From an uncultured bacterium (GTDB taxonomy: Bacteria; Hydrogenedentota; Hydrogenedentia; Hydrogenedentales; JAEUWI01): a stretch of 10,118 bases of DNA. Below the pieces are notes generated by a model. That model made no database searches, was not told where the DNA came from, and saw nothing but the letters and a program-made list of their open reading frames with translations. Shown here in pieces: positions 1 through 4,609 of this stretch. Positions within the stretch are counted from its first letter, which is position 1. Each line of letters begins with the position of its first letter. The stretch lies in assembly GCA_937895305.1 (NCBI GenBank), contig CALAXS010000253.1, positions 1 to 10,118 of the forward strand, given 5' to 3'. Position numbers and translations under genes: made by a program.

Positions 1-1467
1 ATGTTCATGTTGCTGTGCAGTGCAGTATTGTTTATTCAACATTTGCAGGTAGGCAATGTAAGTTTGACCGTGGCGCTGGGGGTGAGCATGTTCGTCTTTG
101 CAATGACGGTAATTCGTGTGGAGTTGGGGGTGGCTATCCTGGTGATTGCCATGTTGCTGTCGCCAGAGATTGATGCCGGTACGGGGGTGTCCGGGGAACG
201 TTCTCTCAACTTGCGTTATGATGATGTGTTGATCATTGTAATCTTTCTGGGGGTATTGGCACGGCTGGCCTATGAGGGGCACTTGCGACTCTGGGTGCCC
301 AGTCCAGTGAATATGGGGATTGCAGCTTATTATGGGGTTTGCATTGTAGCAACATTAATGGCGTTGCAGCGGGGACTGGGTGCGTGGGATGGGCGTACCG
401 CATTTTTTATCATGTTGAAAATGCTGGAATACTATATGGTGTTTTTTTTGGTGACCTTGTCTGTGAAGGATATGCGGGACGTGCGCAGGTTACTGGGCTT
501 GTTTTTTGTGGTGGCGATTATAGTGAGTTGTTACGGCATATATTCGATTGGCGTTGAACCCCGGGTGAGCGCGCCATTTGAGAAGGGCGGTACCGAGCCC
601 AATACGCTGGGGGGCTACCTCATGGTGGTGATGGGGGTCGCGCTGGCCTTGTTTTTACAGGCGCCGAAGTGGCGGTATAAGTGGGCGTTCTTGTTTGTTT
701 TGGGTGTTTCATTCGTACCTTTTTTATATACCCTGTCGCGTTCATCCTATGCAGCATTTACAGTGAGTCTGCTCGTGGTGGCTATAGCAAGTCGTCGCTA
801 TTTTTTTCTTGGGGTGGTGTTTTCTTTGTTGGTGGTAGTGGGCCTGGCGTTGATGAGTACCGGGGAATTCCATTTATTGCCGGATGAAGTTGAGCAGCGC
901 ATTATGTATACCTTCCAGGAGGAGGGTGGTGAGACGGTACGCATTGGTGGCTATGAATCTGAGATGAAAATTGACAAGTCTACCAATGAACGTATTCTGG
1001 TGTGGACGAAGGTTAAATTTATTTTAACCCTGGCACCCCAGTATTTCTTGTTTGGTGGTGGCGTGTCCTGGGAAAGTGTGCTGGATAGCCAGTATGCGCG
1101 GGTATTGCTGGAGACTGGCGTGCTGGGATTTTTAGCGTTTATATTTTTGCAATACCGATTGTTGAAGACGACGCGCCAGTCTTATCGCTGGACCACGGAT
1201 TGGTTTGGGCGTGGTTTGGGTATTGGTATATTTGCGAGCACGTTGGCGTTAATAGTCCATTCATTCGGGACCATATCGTTTTTAATTGTTCGAATTATGG
1301 AGCCCTACTGGTTTCTGGTAGCCATGACCGTAGTGGTACGCAAGTTGGCACTTTCAGAGCATAGAGGGCGGGTTTTGGCGCAGCGGGAGGCAACGGTACT
1401 GGAAACAGAAGCAGAAGCAAAAACTGAAACGGCCCCGAAACAGGTCGGAGCCGTGGAGGTCGGGTAA
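1..1467 (+). CDS. O-antigen ligase / Wzy polymerase-like membrane protein
   Basis: Predicted inner-membrane protein of the O-antigen ligase/polymerase superfamily (Wzy_C), which joins or polymerises lipid-linked glycans on the periplasmic face. About a dozen hydrophobic segments are visible (for example residues 20-38, 74-91, 104-121, 163-182, 203-219, 227-243, 248-264, 267-285, 404-421, 424-447). Family-like landmarks are EPNTLGGYL at 199-207, SRSSY at 246-250, a large polar loop at about 286-340 with R331 and W335, and FGGG followed by D362..Y365 and LLETGVLG at 369-376. The last 35 residues are charged and look like a soluble tail. The reading frame begins with ATG at the first base of the window, so its ribosome site is not visible and the true start could lie further upstream. 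The ligase-versus-polymerase role cannot be told from sequence; polymerase of an exopolysaccharide is my inference from the glycosyltransferases nearby. Confidence 0.85.
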   Translation: MFMLLCSAVLFIQHLQVGNVSLTVALGVSMFVFAMTVIRVELGVAILVIAMLLSPEIDAGTGVSGERSLNLRYDDVLIIVIFLGVLARLAYEGHLRLWVPSPVNMGIAAYYGVCIVATLMALQRGLGAWDGRTAFFIMLKMLEYYMVFFLVTLSVKDMRDVRRLLGLFFVVAIIVSCYGIYSIGVEPRVSAPFEKGGTEPNTLGGYLMVVMGVALALFLQAPKWRYKWAFLFVLGVSFVPFLYTLSRSSYAAFTVSLLVVAIASRRYFFLGVVFSLLVVVGLALMSTGEFHLLPDEVEQRIMYTFQEEGGETVRIGGYESEMKIDKSTNERILVWTKVKFILTLAPQYFLFGGGVSWESVLDSQYARVLLETGVLGFLAFIFLQYRLLKTTRQSYRWTTDWFGRGLGIGIFASTLALIVHSFGTISFLIVRIMEPYWFLVAMTVVVRKLALSEHRGRVLAQREATVLETEAEAKTETAPKQVGAVEVG

Positions 1468-1476
1468 TTTTGTAAT

Positions 1477-2982
1477 TTAATGGGCGCTCTTGACGCCTTC
1501 GAGCCGCGGGATAGAATAAGTGCCCATAACGATTTGATCGAACATGCTCTGATTGGTGGAGTATTCCTGGGCGACTTCGATTGTAATTTTTTTATCTTTG
1601 TAAAGGCGATGCAGGTAGTGTTCAAAGAGCATGGAATGGGACACGGTTTGTTGCATGCCGATGCGGATATGGTCGGTGTCGCCCTCGCCGATACCATCAT
1701 TGATGGCCTTCACATCATTGAAGAGGAATTCGAGTGCGGGGATACGCCCCCCCCCTATTTTCGGGACAAGTCGCTGGCAGATCACACATTGCAGACAATC
1801 ACGCAACTGAAGCTTGACGAGGTCACGTTCAACGGGATCGAAGAAGCTGACAATACGGTTGATGACTTCACTGGCGGTGTTGGCGTGCAGCGTACTGACC
1901 ACGAGGTGACCTGTTGCGGCAGCACTGATTGCAGCGCGGATGGTGTCGGAGTCGCGCATTTCACCGATGAGGATTACATCCGGGTCATGGCGTAATGCAC
2001 CACGAATAGCGTCTGCAAAGGAATTTACATCCATGCCGAGGCTACGTTGGGAGATGACAGATTTTTTGTTGTGGTGCACAAATTCGATGGGGTTTTCGAT
2101 GGTGAGGATATGTGAAGTGCGATGGCTGTTCATCCAGTCAATGAGTGCTGCGGAAGTGGTGGATTTCCCGGAGCCTGTCATGCCGGTTACCAAGAGGAGT
2201 CCGCGGTGGAGATCCGCGAGTTTGACCATGGTTTCTGAAGGTACGTGAAGATCTTCAAAGGATGGAATATTTTCCGGGAGGAAGCGGAGTGTGCAGTGGG
2301 GCGCGCCGGATTTGAGGAATGCAGAAACACGGGAGTAACCGAGTCCGGATTGGTGGTAGTTAAAGGAAGTTTGCTTCTGGGATTCGAATTCAGTGATGAA
2401 TTCATCATCGGCAATTTCCTTGATGAGACTGTGGATTTGAATTGCAGAGAGGGCCGGCATGATATTGGAAACATGCGTGGCGTTATCGACCCGGAAGATG
2501 GGGGGGGTGCCGGGCGAGAGGTGAACGTCACTGGCTTTGTACTCGATCATGGCCTTGAAGAGGAGTTCGATACTGATGTGGTCAATGCGGTAGCGGTCCC
2601 CTTTTCCACGCCACACTTCGGGAAGTATAATTTTTTCGCAGAATTGGTCTACGCTTTTAATGGTTTCTTCTGTTGCGGCCTTACCTTGTGGCGGGCTGGT
2701 GATGGTGTAAGTTTTCTCTGTTTCTTCCAGTACACAGTTACCGTTGGCTGCTTCAATCCCGGCACGTACGGATTCGATTGGGTATGCAGAGGCCTTGAGG
2801 TGGATGGTGTAGCGTTGATAGGGGCCCTCGAATTCGTCACGCTCTGCCGTGAAGTCGATACCGGTTGCCCGGCCTTTAATTTTCCGGGGAACACCCTGGG
2901 TCCGCAAGATTTGTTTTTCCAGCAGTCTGGTGATCCTGCGTACAGTGGATTGTTGTCCCGTGCCAAGAATAAATTCAGCCAT
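1477..2982 (-). CDS. PilT-like type IV pilus ATPase with N-terminal extension
   Basis: Secretion-superfamily hexameric ATPase closest to PilT, the cytoplasmic motor that retracts type IV pili. The core starts near residue 135 with an IDHISIELLF..ASDVHL segment typical of PilT. Then come Walker A GMTGSGKST (267-275, K273), an Asp-box TIENPIEF (294-301, usually TIEDPIE, so D is N here), Walker B with DPDVILIGEMRD (333-344, E341), and a His-box TGHLVVSTLH (357-366). KIGGGR at 408-413 is also conserved. At 501 residues it is about 150 longer than typical PilT. Residues 1-130 match no domain I recognise. The AIRNLIRE motif of retraction ATPases is replaced by AINDGIGE (426-433). ATG start is preceded by GGGAG with a suitable spacer (2988-2993) and by a strong promoter. 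It converges on the upstream membrane gene (9-base gap). The frame contains G9 and C8 tracts. Function as a pilus motor is secure at family level; retraction activity is inference. Confidence 0.93.
   Translation of the reverse strand: MAEFILGTGQQSTVRRITRLLEKQILRTQGVPRKIKGRATGIDFTAERDEFEGPYQRYTIHLKASAYPIESVRAGIEAANGNCVLEETEKTYTITSPPQGKAATEETIKSVDQFCEKIILPEVWRGKGDRYRIDHISIELLFKAMIEYKASDVHLSPGTPPIFRVDNATHVSNIMPALSAIQIHSLIKEIADDEFITEFESQKQTSFNYHQSGLGYSRVSAFLKSGAPHCTLRFLPENIPSFEDLHVPSETMVKLADLHRGLLLVTGMTGSGKSTTSAALIDWMNSHRTSHILTIENPIEFVHHNKKSVISQRSLGMDVNSFADAIRGALRHDPDVILIGEMRDSDTIRAAISAAATGHLVVSTLHANTASEVINRIVSFFDPVERDLVKLQLRDCLQCVICQRLVPKIGGGRIPALEFLFNDVKAINDGIGEGDTDHIRIGMQQTVSHSMLFEHYLHRLYKDKKITIEVAQEYSTNQSMFDQIVMGTYSIPRLEGVKSAH
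1747..1755 (-). repeat. G9 homopolymer tract inside the pilT-like gene
   Basis: Nine consecutive C on the plus strand, read as G9 on the coding strand. It encodes the three glycines 410-412 of the KIGGGR motif with three GGG codons. Gain of one G puts a TGA in frame about ten codons later, and loss of one G puts a TGA about eleven codons later, so either slip removes roughly the last 80 residues. It is a candidate slipped-strand site, and equally a likely sequencing-error site. Confidence 0.9.
2500..2507 (-). repeat. C8 homopolymer tract inside the pilT-like gene
   Basis: Eight consecutive G on the plus strand, C8 on the coding strand, covering the end of T159 and both codons of P160-P161. 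One extra base gives a TAA after about five codons. One missing base leads to a stop near position 2187, which is still before the Walker A lysine. Either slip would therefore remove the whole ATPase core. Confidence 0.9.
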
Positions 2983-3033
2983 GATGGTACTCCCGTTATG
3001 GGCTCATAGTTCGTTGATCTGTATCCCCTGCCC

Positions 3034-3063
3034 ATCATACGCTCTATTTTGTGGGGCTGTCAA
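3034..3063 (-). promoter_or_regulatory. Near-consensus sigma70 promoter for the pilT-like gene
   Basis: On the minus strand there is a perfect -35 TTGACA (plus 3058-3063), an 18-base spacer and a -10 TATGAT (plus 3034-3039, 5 of 6 to TATAAT). The start of transcription would lie near 3027, giving a leader of about 45 bases before the ATG at 2982. The match predicts strong, largely activator-independent expression. On the other strand the -35 overlaps an AAAGGAG sequence at 3062-3068. Confidence 0.75.
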
Positions 3064-3078
3064 AGGAGCTCATTTAGA

Positions 3079-3180
3079 TTGTGGTTCACTATGAAAAAGT
3101 TTGGAATTGCGTTTATTTTATGGGGTGAAAGTCGTCATACTATAGGCAGGTTACGCGTGTCCGGTGTGATAAAGGAATGA
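3079..3180 (+). CDS. Possible short ORF overlapping the zinc-ribbon gene by ATGA
   Basis: A short frame with two possible starts. TTG at 3079 gives 33 residues and lies 10 bases after AAAGGAG (3062-3068). ATG at 3091 gives 29 residues starting MKKFGIAFILWGES and has no clear SD of its own. The stop TGA (3178-3180) overlaps the ATG of the next gene (3177-3179) as ATGA, a common sign of translational coupling. The peptide has a short lysine-led hydrophobic stretch followed by a basic tail and matches nothing I know. It could be a leader peptide, a small membrane peptide, or chance, since frames of this length arise easily. I see only weak promoter-like elements for it. Confidence 0.25.
   Translation: MWFTMKKFGIAFILWGESRHTIGRLRVSGVIKE
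3171..3176 (+). promoter_or_regulatory. SD-like AAAGGA that questions the start of the zinc-ribbon gene
   Basis: AAAGGA touches the ATG at 3177 directly, which is too close for normal initiation there. The in-frame GTG at 3183 is 6 bases downstream and would give MSEFKCTHC. Either the gene starts at GTG 3183, or ATG 3177 is used by coupling through the ATGA overlap with the upstream short ORF. Confidence 0.5.
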
Positions 3181-3530
3181 CTGTGAGTGAATTTAAGTGC
3201 ACCCATTGTGGAACGTTGATTGAGCTGCGCGGTGTGGCGCAGTCGGAATTGGCCTCGTGCCCGGGGTGCGGAGGTCTGCTTTCAGACACGGCAGACGCAC
3301 GAGATGCCGTGATAGATGTGCCTGCAGTCATTGTGGGTACTACGGATGAGGTTAAGGCGGAGCCTGTGTTTGAGGATCTGCGGTTCCAGAAAGGGCCGTG
3401 GGGGCCACAAGGCTTTGAGTTCAAGATGGCGGCGAATGAGCAGCGTGGTGTGCCCTGTTGCGGGTGTGGGTGCCTGGTCTTGTTTGTATTGGCCTATCTC
3501 GTGCTTCGGGGACTGGGATCGCTGTTTTAG
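3177..3530 (+). CDS. Small zinc-ribbon, tail-anchored protein
   Basis: Unrecognised 117-residue protein. The N-terminus has two CxxC knuckles (C8-x2-C11 and C28-x2-C31, with the residues CTHC and CPGC), the layout of a small zinc ribbon. A polar, low-complexity middle follows (about 36-90). Near the end is a cysteine cluster, CCGCGC at 94-99, directly before a hydrophobic segment (99-116) that would anchor the protein by its C-terminus. Such zinc-ribbon plus tail-anchor proteins recur in several bacterial phyla with unknown roles. The likely arrangement is a cytoplasmic zinc ribbon tethered to the inner membrane. Start choice is unsettled between ATG 3177 and GTG 3183. The gene converges on the GT2 gene with a 3-base gap, so no separate terminator fits between them. 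Confidence 0.75.
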   Translation: MTVSEFKCTHCGTLIELRGVAQSELASCPGCGGLLSDTADARDAVIDVPAVIVGTTDEVKAEPVFEDLRFQKGPWGPQGFEFKMAANEQRGVPCCGCGCLVLFVLAYLVLRGLGSLF

Positions 3531-3533
3531 GAA

Positions 3534-4478
3534 TTAATCACTACGTTTTCCGGGGGCGCCGTTTTCACCACGAACACCCATGAAGTAATGGAGAATGCCT
3601 TTGAGCAGGGCAGCGTGGGCACCCCAGTTGTTGAGTCTGTATTCTTTCATCTGCCACCAGAGGGTGCGCACAAAGCGGGGGAGTCCGAAAAGAATACCGG
3701 GGGGCGACCCAAACCGGAAGAGGCAGATGAACCGGTTACGGGTGACGAAGTAGGTAACGAATGGGGATATGCGGCCCTGGGTCTGTCCGTGGGCGTGGAT
3801 GACTTCTGCTTTACCAACGGTGTAGAGATCCCACCCGCCGTCTGCAATGCGCAGGTGGAGGTCATAATCTTCCCAGTTGGTAAAGAGGGATTCATCGAAG
3901 AGGCCAACTTGCAGTAGGGTCTGGGGGCGATAGAGCAGTGCACAGGCAGGGGCGAATTCGGTTTGAATCGTTTCCTGGAATTCGGGGGTCCAGGGCTGTT
4001 GGTCCTGGGGGTGGTAATGCCGGGCGATGTTGCGTTCTACGAAGCCCCGGTAAAACTGGACCTTGCGCTCTTCGCCGGGATAGAGGAGGAGTGCGCTGGC
4101 GAGTCCGGCCTTGGGATGCGCTTCCATAGTGTCGACCAGATGCTGTACTGCACCCTCGTGGACGATGGTGTCATTGTTGAGCAGGAATATGTAATCGGCA
4201 TTCTGGTTCAGGGCTGCTTCCATACCCCGGTTGCACCCCCCGGTGAATCCATAGTTTTTGTCGAGGCGCAGGGTTTCAATTTCAGGGTGCTTCTCTTTCA
4301 GAGACGCTGCACATTCGGGCTGTGAACCATTATCAACGAGGAGTACGTGAAGGTTGGGGTAGGTCGTGTTAGCAAGCGAGCTGATGCAGCGACTGGTCAG
4401 TGCCGTGTCGTTCCAGGTAGGAATTACAGTGATGACTTTGGGGTGGAATATTTTTTCTGGGTCGCTTGCTTCGGTCAC
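3534..4478 (-). CDS. GT2 family glycosyltransferase (WbbL/rhamnosyltransferase-like)
   Basis: Soluble GT-A fold enzyme of the COG1216 type, transferring a sugar from a nucleotide donor to a growing glycan at the cytoplasmic side of the membrane. Visible landmarks are VITVIPTWND (15-24), VDNGS (48-52), NYGFTGGCNRG (75-85), the DxD-equivalent NND (101-103), and NWEDYDLHLR (201-210), where the ED pair matches the family's catalytic base region. C-terminal features also fit: a VTRNRFICLFR segment (245-255) and GVRGENG (301-307). At 314 residues it has the usual length. The start is GTG. An in-frame TAA a short way upstream excludes a longer N-terminus. AGGAGG (4490-4495 on the minus strand) lies 11 bases before it, a long but workable spacing. 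It has its own promoter and is divergent from the operon starting at 4610. Donor and acceptor cannot be told from sequence. Confidence 0.92.
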   Translation of the reverse strand: MTEASDPEKIFHPKVITVIPTWNDTALTSRCISSLANTTYPNLHVLLVDNGSQPECAASLKEKHPEIETLRLDKNYGFTGGCNRGMEAALNQNADYIFLLNNDTIVHEGAVQHLVDTMEAHPKAGLASALLLYPGEERKVQFYRGFVERNIARHYHPQDQQPWTPEFQETIQTEFAPACALLYRPQTLLQVGLFDESLFTNWEDYDLHLRIADGGWDLYTVGKAEVIHAHGQTQGRISPFVTYFVTRNRFICLFRFGSPPGILFGLPRFVRTLWWQMKEYRLNNWGAHAALLKGILHYFMGVRGENGAPGKRSD

Positions 4479-4489
4479 GGTGATGGAGG

Positions 4490-4495
4490 CCTCCT
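4490..4495 (-). promoter_or_regulatory. Full AGGAGG ribosome binding site of the GT2 gene
   Basis: A perfect AGGAGG on the minus strand, 11 bases before the GTG at 4478. An in-frame ATC at 4484-4482 has the more usual 5-base spacing, but ATC is a very rare start, so GTG is preferred. The site lies inside a 10-base perfect palindrome, GGAGGCCTCC (4485-4494). Confidence 0.6.
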
Positions 4496-4507
4496 GTGTA
4501 GAGACTG

Positions 4508-4536
4508 ATTATTCGCAGATGACGCACTGGAATCAA
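4508..4536 (-). promoter_or_regulatory. Sigma70-type promoter for the GT2 gene
   Basis: On the minus strand, -35 TTGATT (plus 4531-4536, 4 of 6) and -10 AATAAT (plus 4508-4513, 5 of 6) are separated by exactly 17 bases. Transcription would begin near 4501, about 22 bases before the GTG start, leaving just enough leader for the AGGAGG site. I found no equally good promoter facing the plus-strand operon in the same gap. Confidence 0.55.
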
Positions 4537-4609
4537 GTTGAATTTGTTTTTTGAGGGGGTGGTGGCTACCATGAGTACAGTTTCAAGGAAGGCAGGGTGA
4601 CAACGATTG

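Noticed and set aside
440..450. T8 run in the membrane protein gene (and T7 at 801-807) as slippage sites
   Set aside because: Runs of TTT phenylalanine codons are ordinary in membrane segments, so they carry little weight on their own.
1460..1500. Bidirectional terminator between the first two genes
   Set aside because: Only a 4-base GGCG/CGCC stem is visible, with no adjoining T run in the right place.
2245..3009. Open frame of 254 codons on the plus strand
   Set aside because: It lies wholly opposite the PilT-like gene, whose motifs are unmistakable. The translated frame shows no recognisable domain.
3112..3143. Promoter for the zinc-ribbon gene (TTTATT and CATACT/TACTAT)
   Set aside because: The -10 is only 4 of 6 and the -35 about 3 of 6 to consensus; such matches are expected by chance in this AT-richer stretch.
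4485..4494. Perfect 10-base palindrome GGAGGCCTCC as an operator
   Set aside because: It is made by the ribosome site AGGAGG and its chance complement. It is too short and has no second copy, so an operator cannot be supported.
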